NCBI RefSeq assembly: GCF_944321625.1
Contig: NZ_CALUMA010000088.1
Span: 1-40,756, forward strand
Length of the DNA stretch: 40,756 bases
Source: an uncultured Slackia sp.
GTDB lineage: Bacteria; Actinomycetota; Coriobacteriia; Coriobacteriales; Eggerthellaceae
Direction of reading: 5' to 3'
Shown here: positions 22,004-31,091 of the stretch, piece by piece
Position numbering within the stretch: position 1 is the stretch's first letter
Layout: the number at the start of each line of letters is the position of its first letter
Notes under the pieces: model-generated
The model's input: only the letters and a program-made list of their open reading frames with translations
Database searches by the model: none
Told to the model about the DNA's origin: nothing
Translations under genes and position numbers: made by a program

Positions 22004-24007
22004 ATGATGAAATCTGACGAAACCAAGTACTCCTTCACGCGCAGGAACTTCATGAAGGGCGCTCTTGCCGCTGCTGCCGCCATGGGTGTGGGCGCGGTCG
22101 CCGCCGGTTGCTCGCCTACGGGCGCCAGCGAAGGTGCTGCGGAGGGCGCTGCCGAAGGTGCTGCCGAGGGAGCCGCAGAGGGCGCATCTACCGCCGCCGC
22201 TGATTACCAGAACATCTATGCCGACGGCGTGAACCTCATGCCCGGCCGCAAGGCCGCATGCCCCGGCCCTCGCGGCCCCGTGGCGTTTGAGGCGCGCGAG
22301 ATCGGCGACGACGAGATCCAGCGCGAAGAGGATTTCGAGGTGGTTGTTGTGGGCGCCGGCGTGGGTGGCCTGATCGCTGGCCTCAAGGCCGCCGACATGG
22401 GTGCCAACGTGCTCATCCTTGAGAAGATGACCAAGGGCCGCGGCTGCTTCGAGTGCTTCGGCGCCGTGGGCGCGAAGTGCCAGGAGGGCACCAAGATCGA
22501 CAAGACTGTGCTGCTTGACGAAATCTATCGCGGCGCTTACTACCGCACGCGCCCTGAGCCCGCGCGCACCTACGTCGATCGCTCCGGCGAGGCCACTGAC
22601 TTCTGGCAGGAGATGCTGGACAAGGGCGCCAATGGCTTCGTCATCACCAAGGTCGAGCAGGCCCCTTCCACCTGCGGCTTCCCCGCGATGACCGACCTCA
22701 TCGACAGCGAGCTGGGTTTCTACGATTCGCCCGCTCTGCCGCCTGACGCGGGCGTGCGCTCCGGCCTTTCCGGTATCTACGTGTGCCTGGAAATGCAGGA
22801 CGTGGCCAAGACTGCGTACGACACCATCGACATGCGCTTCTCCACGCCTGCCGTGCAGCTGACCACGGACGATTCTGGCGCCGTGACCGGCGTCATCGCC
22901 AAGGATGCTGACGGCTACTTCAAGGTCAACGCTGCTAAGGGCGTCATCATGGCCACCGGCGGCTACGACTGCAACCCCGAGATGATGCAGGCCTGGACGC
23001 GTCCCGAGGATTACGCCAACTCCAGCTGGTGGAATCCGGGTTGGGGCACCACGGGCGACGGCCATATGATGGGCCTCAAGATCGGCGCTCAGATGGACCC
23101 CATTCCGCAGCCGGTCATGAACTTCCGCTGGGGCACCCCTGACTCCTTCGCCGCTTCCGACACGTGGAGCGCTGTGGGCCTGGGCATCCTGGTGAACGGC
23201 CGCGGTAAGCGCTTCGTGCGCGAGGACGCTCCGTTCCAGGTGGTGTCCAACGCCCAGAACGCTCAGCCTGCCTACGGCAAGAACTGCTGGTACATCTTCG
23301 ACGAAACCATGGCAGCCGACATGGATATCGAGGGCTATGAGGCCAAGAGCTGGCTGTTCGAAGGCTCCACGCTTGAGGAGCTGGCCGAGGCCGCCGGCAT
23401 CGATCCCGAGGGCCTTGTCGCCGAGGTCGAGCGCTACAACGGCTTCTTCGATGCCAAGAAGGATGAGGACTTCGCTCGCGATCTGAACGCCGCTATGCCT
23501 ATCACCGGCAAGACGTTCTACGCCTTTACCACCAACAGCAACATCCTCGCTACGGTGGGCGGCCTGTGCATCGACGGCAACTGCAGCGTTCTGGATATGA
23601 ACGACAACCCCATCAAGGGTCTGTATGCGTGCGGCAATGCGTCCGGTAGCTTCTTCTCGGGCAACTATCCGCGCCACATTCCCGGTACGTCCATCGGTCG
23701 CGCCGTCACGTTCGGCTTCGTTGCGGCTGAGAGCGCCGTCAACGGCACGCTGGGCGAAGGCCCCAAGCTCGACGGCAATGCTGCTGCGCTCGCTGTGTAC
23801 GGCGAGGGCCCCGCAGTGACCGAGGAAGAGATGGCCTCCTATGAGGACATGGGCGATTGGAACCCGTTCAACCCGGTTCATGGCGGCAGCACCCAGTACA
23901 CGCCTGAGCAGCTGGGCGGCATTCCGGACGCCTGCGACAACTGCCATACCTATGGCGCCGGCGAGCCCACGGTTGCTGACGGCATGACCTGGAAGGCCGA
24001 GCAGTAA
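22004..24007 (+). CDS. Tat-exported FAD-dependent reductase (fumarate-reductase-like)
   Basis: A 667-residue flavoprotein of the FAD_binding_2 / flavocytochrome c fumarate reductase type, which in related gut anaerobes reduces organic acceptors outside the membrane. The twin-arginine signal is FTRRNFMKG (R13, R14), followed by a hydrophobic run and a possible lipobox AAGC (C36). Next is a repeated EGAA linker (residues 43-61). The dinucleotide loop is VVVVGAGVGG (residues 113-122), and the C-terminal FAD motif is YPRHIPGTSIGRA. No N-terminal haem domain is present, but the extreme C-terminus has C644-D-N-C647-H648, a CxxCH pattern. The electron donor is not encoded next door. Regulation is probably by the divergent TetR protein. 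The substrate cannot be read from the sequence. Confidence 0.92.
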   Translation: MMKSDETKYSFTRRNFMKGALAAAAAMGVGAVAAGCSPTGASEGAAEGAAEGAAEGAAEGASTAAADYQNIYADGVNLMPGRKAACPGPRGPVAFEAREIGDDEIQREEDFEVVVVGAGVGGLIAGLKAADMGANVLILEKMTKGRGCFECFGAVGAKCQEGTKIDKTVLLDEIYRGAYYRTRPEPARTYVDRSGEATDFWQEMLDKGANGFVITKVEQAPSTCGFPAMTDLIDSELGFYDSPALPPDAGVRSGLSGIYVCLEMQDVAKTAYDTIDMRFSTPAVQLTTDDSGAVTGVIAKDADGYFKVNAAKGVIMATGGYDCNPEMMQAWTRPEDYANSSWWNPGWGTTGDGHMMGLKIGAQMDPIPQPVMNFRWGTPDSFAASDTWSAVGLGILVNGRGKRFVREDAPFQVVSNAQNAQPAYGKNCWYIFDETMAADMDIEGYEAKSWLFEGSTLEELAEAAGIDPEGLVAEVERYNGFFDAKKDEDFARDLNAAMPITGKTFYAFTTNSNILATVGGLCIDGNCSVLDMNDNPIKGLYACGNASGSFFSGNYPRHIPGTSIGRAVTFGFVAAESAVNGTLGEGPKLDGNAAALAVYGEGPAVTEEEMASYEDMGDWNPFNPVHGGSTQYTPEQLGGIPDACDNCHTYGAGEPTVADGMTWKAEQ

Positions 24008-24090
24008 GCAGCGTACGCTCGACTTACTGAATGGCGCAAGCAGGCGCTAGCGCAATGTTTGGCTGAGCCCTTCGTTTGTCTTATCGACTC

Positions 24091-24123
24091 AAGCGCGGCC
24101 CCTCCCTCCCCATAGCCGCGCTT
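24091..24123 (+). terminator. Hairpin after the reductase gene
   Basis: AAGCGCGGC (24091-24099) pairs with GCCGCGCTT (24115-24123). No T-run follows. It may act together with the hairpin at 24133. Confidence 0.4.
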
Positions 24124-24132
24124 TGACCGACT

Positions 24133-24160
24133 AAGAACCGCCCTTCGGGGCGGTTCTTTG
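24133..24160 (+). terminator. Terminator upstream of mnmA
   Basis: AAGAACCGCCC (24133-24143), TTCG tetraloop, GGGCGGTTCTT (24148-24158), then TG. Confidence 0.75.
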
Positions 24161-24201
24161 CGTATGGGGTGTGAATTGAATAGCGGGCGCATTCCTTGCG
24201 C

Positions 24202-24213
24202 TAGAATGCCCGT
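24202..24213 (+). promoter_or_regulatory. -10 of mnmA, probably leaderless
   Basis: TAGAAT (24202-24207) ends six bases before the ATG at 24214, and no ribosome binding site precedes that ATG. Transcription would start at the initiation codon. TTGAAT at 24176 is 20 bp upstream, a poor -35 distance. Confidence 0.45.
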
Positions 24214-25488
24214 ATGAATCAAGAATCCATGCATACACAAAAGAGGGCTTCGGCAGGGCGTCGCGTCGTGCTGGGTATGAGCGGCGGGGTGGACTCGTCT
24301 GTCGCTGCTGCGCTGCTGCAGCAGGCGGGTTACGAGGTCGTGGGCGTGACATGCCTGTTTGCGGATGACGAATCAAGCCGGGCGGCGGTTGACGATGCCC
24401 GTGCTGTGGCGGAGCGTTTGGGCATCCGGCACGCGGTGTATGACGCTCGCGTTTTGTTCGACGAGTGCGTTATCCAGGATTTCGTGGAGGGCTACGCGTG
24501 TGGCATGACGCCCAGCCCTTGCGTGGGGTGCAACGCCCGCGTCAAGATTCCGGCGCTTTTTGCCGCCGCCGAGCAGGCGATGGTTTCGGCGACGGCTGAC
24601 GCGGATGACGGCGCGAACGCCGACATCGCGGATGCTGCGGATAGCGCCCCCGATTTCTTCGTCGCTACTGGCCATTATGCGCGTGTGACACGCCGCCGCA
24701 ATCGCTTCGCTATCACCTGTGCGGCTGACGCCGCCAAAGACCAGTCATACATGCTTTCCATGCTCTCGCAGGAGCAGCTTTCCCGGCTCCTGCTTCCCCT
24801 GGGCGACATCGAAGGCGGCAAGCCCGAGGTTCGTCGCATCGCACAAGATCTGGGGCTTCCCACGGCGTCGAAGTCGGACAGCCAGGATATCTGCTTCATC
24901 CCCGACGGCAACCATCTGGCGTTTCTCGAGGCGCACGGCGTGGCGGCAGCACCGGGCGATATCGTGACGCGCGACGGGCGTGTGGTCGGTCAGCACGATG
25001 GGCTGTTCCGCTATACCATCGGGCAGCGCAAGGGGCTGGGTATCGGCGGCGCCCCCGAGCCGTATTACGTGGTGGGTAAGGATGCCGCCCGCAATCGCCT
25101 GATTGTGGGTTTCGCGCACGAAGCGCTCATCGACCGCGCGTATGTGGCGCGCATGAACTGGCAGTCCATATCGCCGGAAGAGCTGGCTGTCCGCTTTGCA
25201 GAGCGAGGGCCGCTCGCGTGTTCGGTAAAGCTGCGCTACCGCCAGCATGCCGTCCCGTGTCGCCTGGTGCCCGCCGGCATGGAGGGCGACATGGGGCTCG
25301 CGTTCGTGAACAGCCGCGGCCTGCAGTTCAGGCCGGTTGGCGTCGAGGGCTCGGTTCCGGCGGCAACCGCCTTGCTCGACGAGCCGCAAACGCCCACGGC
25401 GCCGGGGCAGTTCGCCGTGTTCTACGATGGCGACGCCGTGCTGGGCGCAGGCGTTATCGAATCTGTGCGGCTGGCGGAACAAGCATAA
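24214..25488 (+). CDS. mnmA: tRNA-uridine 2-sulfurtransferase
   Basis: MnmA adenylates and thiolates U34 of tRNA-Lys, Glu and Gln. Motifs in order: PP-loop GMSGGVDSSV (residues 21-30), PSPCVGCN with the first catalytic Cys, ATGHYAR, KDQSYMLSMLSQEQL, and SDSQDICFIPDG with the second catalytic Cys, then the C-terminal beta-barrel. At 424 residues it is longer than E. coli MnmA, mainly through an acidic Ala/Asp-rich insert after the CVGC motif (about residues 125-147) and extra residues near the C-terminus. An alternative start at 24229 is possible. coaE follows 15 bp downstream in the same direction. Confidence 0.95.
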   Translation: MNQESMHTQKRASAGRRVVLGMSGGVDSSVAAALLQQAGYEVVGVTCLFADDESSRAAVDDARAVAERLGIRHAVYDARVLFDECVIQDFVEGYACGMTPSPCVGCNARVKIPALFAAAEQAMVSATADADDGANADIADAADSAPDFFVATGHYARVTRRRNRFAITCAADAAKDQSYMLSMLSQEQLSRLLLPLGDIEGGKPEVRRIAQDLGLPTASKSDSQDICFIPDGNHLAFLEAHGVAAAPGDIVTRDGRVVGQHDGLFRYTIGQRKGLGIGGAPEPYYVVGKDAARNRLIVGFAHEALIDRAYVARMNWQSISPEELAVRFAERGPLACSVKLRYRQHAVPCRLVPAGMEGDMGLAFVNSRGLQFRPVGVEGSVPAATALLDEPQTPTAPGQFAVFYDGDAVLGAGVIESVRLAEQA

Positions 25489-25503
25489 GGAGGAGTGCAT
25501 CAC

Positions 25504-26094
25504 ATGACGACGGCGGCTTTGATTGGCGGCATCGGATCGGGCAAATCGACCATCTCAAGCATGTTCGCGCAACTGGGTGCGGGCATTATCAGCCTGGATA
25601 CCATCGGCCATTACGTGCTTACCATGCCGGAGGTCAAGTTCGATTTGGCGCGCACGTTCGGCGCGGGTATTTTCGACGAGAAGGGCGAGGTGGTGCGTCC
25701 GCGTCTGGCGCAGGCCGCTTTCGACACGCCCGAGCATACCGAATGGCTCAACGGCATCACGCACCCCGCCATCATGAAGGAGTGCCGCCGTCGCATCAAA
25801 GAGCTTTCGCAAATCCATCCCGTGGTGTTGGCCGAGGTCACCTCAGGTGAGATTTCCCACAAGACGCTTCCCTGGGCAGACGTGATTGTTGCGGTGAGCG
25901 CTCCGGAGGACATGCGCATCGCACGCGCGGTTGAGCGCGGCGAGCAGACCGAGGCTGACGTGAAGGCGCGCATCGCCTTGCAGCTCACCGACGAGGAGCG
26001 CGAGGCGGTGGCCGATTACGTGATTCACAACGACGGCTCGCTTGAAAGCACGCAGGCGCAGGTGCAGGAAGTCTGGCAGGCGCTTACGCGATAA
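25504..26094 (+). CDS. coaE: Dephospho-CoA kinase
   Basis: CoaE phosphorylates the ribose 3'-OH of dephospho-CoA, the last step of CoA synthesis. The 196-residue protein has the P-loop GGIGSGKST near the N-terminus, the conserved Asp of the next strand (SLDTIGH), and the family motif GITHPAI in the lid/CoA region. The start at ATG 25504 is chosen because AAGGAGGAG (25487-25495) is 8 bases upstream; an in-frame GTG at 25495 overlaps that site. The family Asp pair after the P-loop is not fully canonical, so a CoaE-like paralogue is a small possibility. It forms an operon with mnmA and the next hypothetical gene. Confidence 0.87.
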   Translation: MTTAALIGGIGSGKSTISSMFAQLGAGIISLDTIGHYVLTMPEVKFDLARTFGAGIFDEKGEVVRPRLAQAAFDTPEHTEWLNGITHPAIMKECRRRIKELSQIHPVVLAEVTSGEISHKTLPWADVIVAVSAPEDMRIARAVERGEQTEADVKARIALQLTDEEREAVADYVIHNDGSLESTQAQVQEVWQALTR

Positions 26095-26111
26095 CGATAG
26101 ACGGAGGACGC

Positions 26112-26684
26112 ATGGCTGAATACGGAACGGCCAATTTCATTCGCACCGATTCGTGGCGCCCCGGCTGGGTGCGCTACATGTATGTCGACGTGGAGGAGTA
26201 TCTGGCAGATTCCATTTTCGAAACCTATGGCGTGAACCCGAAATACGCCAACGGCGAGTATTTCTATCCCGGCACGCCGTACGTGCTCGCCGAGTGCCGC
26301 GTGCGGGCCGCCGAGGCGGCGCAGTTCGAGGAATGCATGGGCATGCTTGAGCGAAAGGCCCTGCTCAAAGGCTATGCGGATTATCCCGCCATGTGCAAAG
26401 AAATCCTGGGGTTCGGTGCCGAGGAAGAGGCCATGGACGCCTACGAGAGGTCGTCCAGGCAAACCGACCATCTGCGCGCAATCGCCGAGGGCGACATCGA
26501 GGATCCCACGTTGACCCACGCCCAGGAGGCGCGCATCAAGGAAGCGTACCGCACGTACGACGAATACGAGTTCGATATCTGGGCCAAGGGCTTCTACGCC
26601 GGCGGCTACGCGACGCAGCGCGCCAAAGCGCAGCCGGCGGATGAGGACGAAGCCGACGCCGTCGAAGACGGGCCCAGCCGATAG
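26112..26684 (+). CDS. Hypothetical protein, 190 aa
   Basis: I do not recognise this protein. It is soluble and acidic, with many aromatic residues in the first half (WRPGWVRYMYVDVEEY, YANGEYFYPGTPY), a helical middle, and a Glu/Asp-rich end. It has a good ribosome binding site (CGGAGGA), high third-position GC, and starts 17 bp after coaE, so it is a real gene and probably co-transcribed with mnmA and coaE. No catalytic motif is visible. Confidence 0.75.
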   Translation: MAEYGTANFIRTDSWRPGWVRYMYVDVEEYLADSIFETYGVNPKYANGEYFYPGTPYVLAECRVRAAEAAQFEECMGMLERKALLKGYADYPAMCKEILGFGAEEEAMDAYERSSRQTDHLRAIAEGDIEDPTLTHAQEARIKEAYRTYDEYEFDIWAKGFYAGGYATQRAKAQPADEDEADAVEDGPSR

Positions 26685-26748
26685 CCCGCACCGGCTCTTG
26701 CCGCCTTTAGCTCGGTTCGGCATGACCCTTTTCGACATACGCATACAT

Positions 26749-26811
26749 ATCCCGTCATTTTTACGCTAAAACGCGCCCAAAAACGCAATTTCAACGTCGA
26801 AATGACGGGAT
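26749..26811. repeat. Long imperfect inverted repeat
   Basis: ATCCCGTCATTTTTACG (26749-26765) and CGTCGAAATGACGGGAT (26795-26811) pair at 15 of 17 positions around a 29-base A-rich loop, followed by TTCTAG. It may be a terminator for the preceding operon or a dispersed palindromic repeat. The rest of 26685-27095 shows no gene. A repeated GAACGG-TTTT block near 26945-26975 lies in the presumed pfl promoter region. Confidence 0.5.
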
Positions 26812-27095
26812 TTCTAGAAGGTGCGGCTTGCGCAATCGGCTGCTCTGCGATGCGCAGGCTCTCGGTGCGTGGAGACGGCGTGCAGTGCCCCTGCGCCATC
26901 TCAACCACCTGTTGATTGTGCTATTCTGCTCTGAAATCATCGGCGAACGGCTGTTTTGCATACGTGAACGGTTTTATGCGACAAAATAGCCCGATTTGTC
27001 TCGCATGTTGCTTTCTTGCCTGCGTCTGCCGCAGAGCGGGTTGCGCATGTGCCATCGCACGTTTTTGGCGTGCGCAAGTTGAGGAGTGTGAACGC

Positions 27096-29261
27096 ATGCA
27101 GGAACTGCACCAAGCCCAATCGAATGTTGGCGCATGGGATGGATTCGTTGGCGGCATCTGGCAGAACGAAGTGGATGTGCGCGACTTCATCCAGCGCAAC
27201 TATACGCCGTACGAGGGCGACGAGTCGTTCCTTGTGGGCCCCACGCAGCGCACGACCGACCTTTGGAATGACGTGCTGGCTCTTCTTGAGGAGGAGCGCA
27301 AGCGCGGCGGTGCGCTCGACATGGACACCGATGTGGTGACCGGCATCACTTCTCACGGCGCAGGCTATATCGACGCCGCGCACCCCGAGCGCGAGACTAT
27401 CGTGGGCTTGCAGACCGACGCTCCGCTCAAGCGCGCGCTGCACGTGAACGGCGGCATTCGCATTGCCGTTCAGGCCTGCGACCAGCACGGATACAAGGTG
27501 GACCCGCAAATCGTGGACACCTACACCAATCACCGCAAGACGCACAACGCCGGCGTGTTCGACGTGTACACGCCTGAGATGCGTGCCTGCCGCAGCGCCC
27601 ACATCATCACGGGCCTGCCCGACGGCTACGGTCGCGGCCGCATCATCGGCGACTACCGCCGCGTGGCGCTGTACGGCGTGGACTTCCTCATTCGCGACAA
27701 GGAGCGCCAGAAGGCCTCCACGCCCAACGTGATGACCGAGGAGAACATCCGCGATCGCGAGGAGCTTTCCGAGCAGATTCGCGCGCTCAAGGCGCTCATC
27801 GAACTGGGCCGTATCTACGGCTTTGACATTTCGCGCCCGGCGGCCAATACCCAGGAGGCTATCCAGTGGATCTACCTGGCGTATCTCGCGGCCACCAAGG
27901 AACAGAACGGCGCCGCCATGTCTATGGGCCGCACCACCACGTTCGTGGACATCTACGCCGAGCGCGACCTGGCGCGCGGCACGTTCACCGAGGAACAGAT
28001 TCAGGAGTTCGTGGACCACTTCATCATGAAGCTGCGCATGATCAAGTTTGCGCGCACGCCCGAATACCAGGAACTGTTCAGCGGCGACCCGCAGTGGGTG
28101 ACCGAATCCATCGGCGGCATGGGCGTGGACGGCCGCACGCTGGTCACCAAGACCGCGTACCGCTACCTGCATACGCTCGAGAACATGGGCACCAGCCCCG
28201 AGCCCAACCTGACCGTGCTGTGGAGCACGCGCCTGCCGCGCGCGTTTAAGGAATTCTGCGCGCGCACGTCCATCGCCACCTCGTCCATCCAATACGAGAA
28301 CGACGACCTCATGCGCGTGTATCACGGCGACGACTACGCCATCGCCTGCTGCGTGAGCTCCATGCGCATCGGCAAGGAGATGCAGTTCTTCGGCGCCCGC
28401 GCCAACCTGGCAAAATGCCTGCTGTACGCGCTCAACGGCGGCGTGGACGAAATCACGAAAAAGCAGGTGGGTCCCAAGTACCGTCCCGTCGAAAGCGACA
28501 CGCTGGACTACGACGACGTGATGGGCAAATACCTCGACATGATGCAGTGGCTGGCGGGCGTGTATGTGAACTCGCTCAACATCATCCACTACATGCACGA
28601 CAAATACTGCTACGAGGCCATGCAGATGGCGCTGCACGACGCGCACGTGCACCGCTGGTTCGCTACCGGCATCGCCGGCCTTTCCGTGGTTGCCGATTCG
28701 CTGAGCGCCATCAAGTACGCGAAGGTCCATCCCGTGCGCGACGAGGACGGCGTGATCGTCGACTTCGAGATCGAGGGCGATTTCCCCAAATACGGCAACG
28801 ACGACGACCGCGTGGACCTGATTGCGCGCGACGTGGTGCATCGTTTCATGGGATTCATCCGCATGAACGATACGTACCGCAATTCGGTGCCCACCACGAG
28901 TGTGCTCACCATCACGTCCAACGTGGTGTACGGCAAAAAGACCGGCTCGACGCCTGACGGCCGCAAGCGCGGCGAGGCGTTTGCGCCGGGCGCCAACCCC
29001 ATGCATCATCGCGATTCGCATGGCGCCATCGCGTCGTTGGCCAGCGTTTCCAAGCTGCCGTTCCGCGATGCGCAGGACGGCATTTCCAACACGTTCTCCA
29101 TCGTGCCGGGGGCGTTGGGCAAAGAGGACCAGATTTTCTTCGGCGATTTGGATTTGGACGATGTGGACTGGGCGAACGATGTGACGTTCGAGAACGCCAC
29201 GTGCGGTGCGTGCTGCGATGACCCCAGCGCACCTGAAGGCGCAATCGACGGTGACCGATAG
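27096..29261 (+). CDS. pflB: Pyruvate formate-lyase catalytic chain lacking its glycyl-radical domain
   Basis: PFL converts pyruvate and CoA to acetyl-CoA and formate by radical chemistry. The 721-residue chain has the catalytic pair C418-C419 ([12 protein letters not shown]), the same residue numbers as in E. coli PFL. It matches that family through [15 protein letters not shown] near residue 675. The family then continues to the RVSGYA glycyl-radical motif. Here the chain instead runs about 35 residues through an acidic tail with CGACC and stops. The radical domain is encoded by the next gene. The start at 27096 is chosen for GAGGAG upstream; a frame extended to 26916 adds Cys-rich residues without homology. 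The Gly-bearing partner and the activase follow in one operon. Confidence 0.93.
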   Translation: MQELHQAQSNVGAWDGFVGGIWQNEVDVRDFIQRNYTPYEGDESFLVGPTQRTTDLWNDVLALLEEERKRGGALDMDTDVVTGITSHGAGYIDAAHPERETIVGLQTDAPLKRALHVNGGIRIAVQACDQHGYKVDPQIVDTYTNHRKTHNAGVFDVYTPEMRACRSAHIITGLPDGYGRGRIIGDYRRVALYGVDFLIRDKERQKASTPNVMTEENIRDREELSEQIRALKALIELGRIYGFDISRPAANTQEAIQWIYLAYLAATKEQNGAAMSMGRTTTFVDIYAERDLARGTFTEEQIQEFVDHFIMKLRMIKFARTPEYQELFSGDPQWVTESIGGMGVDGRTLVTKTAYRYLHTLENMGTSPEPNLTVLWSTRLPRAFKEFCARTSIATSSIQYENDDLMRVYHGDDYAIACCVSSMRIGKEMQFFGARANLAKCLLYALNGGVDEITKKQVGPKYRPVESDTLDYDDVMGKYLDMMQWLAGVYVNSLNIIHYMHDKYCYEAMQMALHDAHVHRWFATGIAGLSVVADSLSAIKYAKVHPVRDEDGVIVDFEIEGDFPKYGNDDDRVDLIARDVVHRFMGFIRMNDTYRNSVPTTSVLTITSNVVYGKKTGSTPDGRKRGEAFAPGANPMHHRDSHGAIASLASVSKLPFRDAQDGISNTFSIVPGALGKEDQIFFGDLDLDDVDWANDVTFENATCGACCDDPSAPEGAIDGDR

Positions 29262-29275
29262 GGAAGAGGGCAACA

Positions 29276-29527
29276 ATGAAGATCGAAGAGGTTTCGCAGG
29301 CGCAGACCGACAATCTGGTGAGCATGCTGGACGCGTATGCCGAAAAGGGCGGCCATCACCTGAACGTGAATGTGTTCAACCGTGAGACGCTGTTGGACGC
29401 TCAGGCGCACCCCGAGAAGTATCCGCAGCTCACCGTGCGTGTGAGCGGCTACGCCGTGAACTTCAACAACCTGACGAAAGAGCAGCAGGACGAGGTGATT
29501 TCGCGCACCTTCCATGAGGGCATGTAG
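29276..29527 (+). CDS. Stand-alone glycyl-radical domain of PFL (GrcA-like)
   Basis: An 83-residue protein equal to the C-terminal domain of PFL. It has [31 protein letters not shown] with the radical glycine G58, and ends SRTFHEGM. In E. coli the autonomous radical protein GrcA (YfiD) replaces a damaged PFL C-terminus; here the main chain has no such domain of its own, so this subunit should be obligatory. It has its own ribosome binding site (AAGAGGG) and lies 14 bp after pflB in a different frame. A single sequencing slip would not explain the split. The activase start overlaps its last codons. The symbol grcA would fit the domain but not its presumed essential role. Confidence 0.9.
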   Translation: MKIEEVSQAQTDNLVSMLDAYAEKGGHHLNVNVFNRETLLDAQAHPEKYPQLTVRVSGYAVNFNNLTKEQQDEVISRTFHEGM

Positions 29528-30329
29528 CGGAAATATACACTCAATCGAGACCTTCGGAACGGTTGATGGGCCGGGGGTTCGGTTCGTTGTGTTCGTGCAG
29601 GGCTGCCCTATGCGGTGCGCGTATTGCCACAATCCCGACACGTGGAAGATGGGCGAGGGGCGCGAAGCAAGCGTCGCACAGCTGGTGGACGAATTCGAGC
29701 GTAATCGGGCGTTCTACCGCAACGGTGGCATCACAGTGACGGGCGGCGAGCCTTTGCTGCAGCCGCAGTTCGTGGGCGAGCTGTTCGCCGCCATGCATGA
29801 GGCGCCGGGCGGGCGCGTGCACACGTGCCTGGATACGAGCGGCTTCGGATGGCTACCCGGCAAGCCGGAGCGATTCGAAAAGCTTCTGTCGGAATGCGAC
29901 CTCGTGTTGCTCGACGTGAAGCATTCCGATGCGGAGGCGCACAAGTGGCTCACCGGATGCGATTTGGCACCCGTGCTTGCATTTGGCGATGAGTTGGCGC
30001 GCCGTAGCATTCCCGCGGTCATTCGCCATGTTGCCGTGCCCGGCATCACCGATTCCGAAGAAGAGTGCGAGCAGCTTGGTCGCCTCATTGCGCCGTGGCG
30101 CAACGTGGTGGGCCTGGAGGTTCTTCCATATCACACCATGGGTGTTGAGAAGTACGCAGAACTGGGTAAACCGTATCCCCTCGAAGGCACGCCCGCCATG
30201 GATAAAGCCCGCATCCCCGCCTTGCGCCAAGCCATCCTCCGCGGCATGAAAATGAGACGAACTGGCTTGTCGGAAAGGCAGACCAGAAGAACAGCTAGCA
30301 AATCCCTAAAAGGTGCTAGACGATCTTAA
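29514..30329 (+). CDS. pflA: Pyruvate formate-lyase activating enzyme
   Basis: A radical-SAM activase that abstracts hydrogen from the glycine of the radical domain. The cluster motif is [11 protein letters not shown] (CxxxCxxC), followed by [10 protein letters not shown], and the N-terminus [17 protein letters not shown] matches PflA. At 271 residues it is slightly longer than E. coli PflA because of a basic tail (about residues 247-271). The start at 29514 overlaps the radical-domain gene by 14 bases and has no separate ribosome binding site, so translation is probably coupled, which would keep activase and substrate in proportion. Confidence 0.94.
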   Translation: MRACSGNIHSIETFGTVDGPGVRFVVFVQGCPMRCAYCHNPDTWKMGEGREASVAQLVDEFERNRAFYRNGGITVTGGEPLLQPQFVGELFAAMHEAPGGRVHTCLDTSGFGWLPGKPERFEKLLSECDLVLLDVKHSDAEAHKWLTGCDLAPVLAFGDELARRSIPAVIRHVAVPGITDSEEECEQLGRLIAPWRNVVGLEVLPYHTMGVEKYAELGKPYPLEGTPAMDKARIPALRQAILRGMKMRRTGLSERQTRRTASKSLKGARRS

Positions 30330-30376
30330 TGTTCCTCGCATTTGCTAAATCGTATTCCTTGTAACGTAACGAGAGG

Positions 30377-31075
30377 TTATTCGCTGGCAACCAGGTTTTC
30401 CGCCACACTTCTCAGCTTTTCAAAATCAATGATGGCAAGGTAGCTGCGCTGTTTATCGATGCATCCGGAGCGTCGCAGCGAAGTGATGGCATTGGCAATT
30501 GAATTGACGTGTACTCCTAGCATCTCGGCCAACTCGGCATTGCTGAATGGGAGCAGCGCCGGTTCGTGATTTGCTCCGAATTCATGGGCAAGATTGAGCA
30601 ACAAGGCAGCGAAGCGTTGGAGCACGGAGTAGATGGAGGAGTTGACAGCTTCGCGCGTTTCAAGCGCCAGCATGGAAAACAGATACTGGGCCATAGCATA
30701 GCAGGCATCTCCGTTTGCCTGGAGGTATCTGCTAAAATCTTGGGCATCTATGACTACCACGGTTGATCTCATGGATGTTCTGGCATTCAGAATTGACGAT
30801 TTGGGGCCCTCTTCTTGAAACTCCTGAAAGCCGAGTAGTGTTCCTGCTTTATGGAGGAAGATGGTTTTCGCATAGCCGTCCGCGCTATTACTCGAGAGTT
30901 TCACGAGGCCTCGCTGCACGTAGAACGTAGAGCGAATGCCGTCGCCTTCGCGAAACAGATATTCGCCCGCCTCAAGCTCCAGCACTTCGTAGCGGACGAG
31001 ATTCTCTGCAATCATGCGTTCAACGACGGTTTTGAGTTGCGGGTGAATTGCAACGAAAAGATTAATTGCCTCCAC
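30377..31075 (-). CDS. Crp/Fnr-family transcription regulator
   Basis: A 232-residue regulator with an N-terminal cyclic-nucleotide-type beta barrel (about 20-125, LEAGEYLFREGDGI and LVKLSS) and a C-terminal winged helix (about 165-215, SNAELAEMLGVHVNSIANAITSLRRSGCI). The N-terminal Cys cluster of FNR is absent, with only two Cys overall, so it is not an FNR-type iron-sulfur oxygen sensor; the effector is unknown. The start is GTG at 31075 with AGGGGGGT upstream. It lies 16 bp after an MFS gene in the same operon and diverges from a molybdoenzyme operon that it probably activates. Confidence 0.88.
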   Translation of the reverse strand: MEAINLFVAIHPQLKTVVERMIAENLVRYEVLELEAGEYLFREGDGIRSTFYVQRGLVKLSSNSADGYAKTIFLHKAGTLLGFQEFQEEGPKSSILNARTSMRSTVVVIDAQDFSRYLQANGDACYAMAQYLFSMLALETREAVNSSIYSVLQRFAALLLNLAHEFGANHEPALLPFSNAELAEMLGVHVNSIANAITSLRRSGCIDKQRSYLAIIDFEKLRSVAENLVASE

Positions 31076-31091
31076 GGTTACCCCCCTGTTT

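Noticed and set aside
21759..22007. 82-codon frame between the operators and the reductase
   Set aside because: It begins inside an operator palindrome, has no ribosome binding site and overlaps the reductase start.
21923..23947. 674-codon minus-strand frame opposite the flavin reductase
   Set aside because: Same antisense artefact; the plus-strand protein has Tat signal and FAD motifs.
26937..29276. 779-codon open frame on the minus strand opposite pflB
   Set aside because: It mirrors a certain gene in GC-rich DNA, has no family likeness and is dominated by His, Val and Ala, as expected of an antisense shadow.
29240..29290. Frameshift or sequencing error explaining the split PFL
   Set aside because: Both a stop and a frame change would be needed, the first chain has about 35 non-homologous residues before its stop, and the second gene has its own ribosome binding site and N-terminus.
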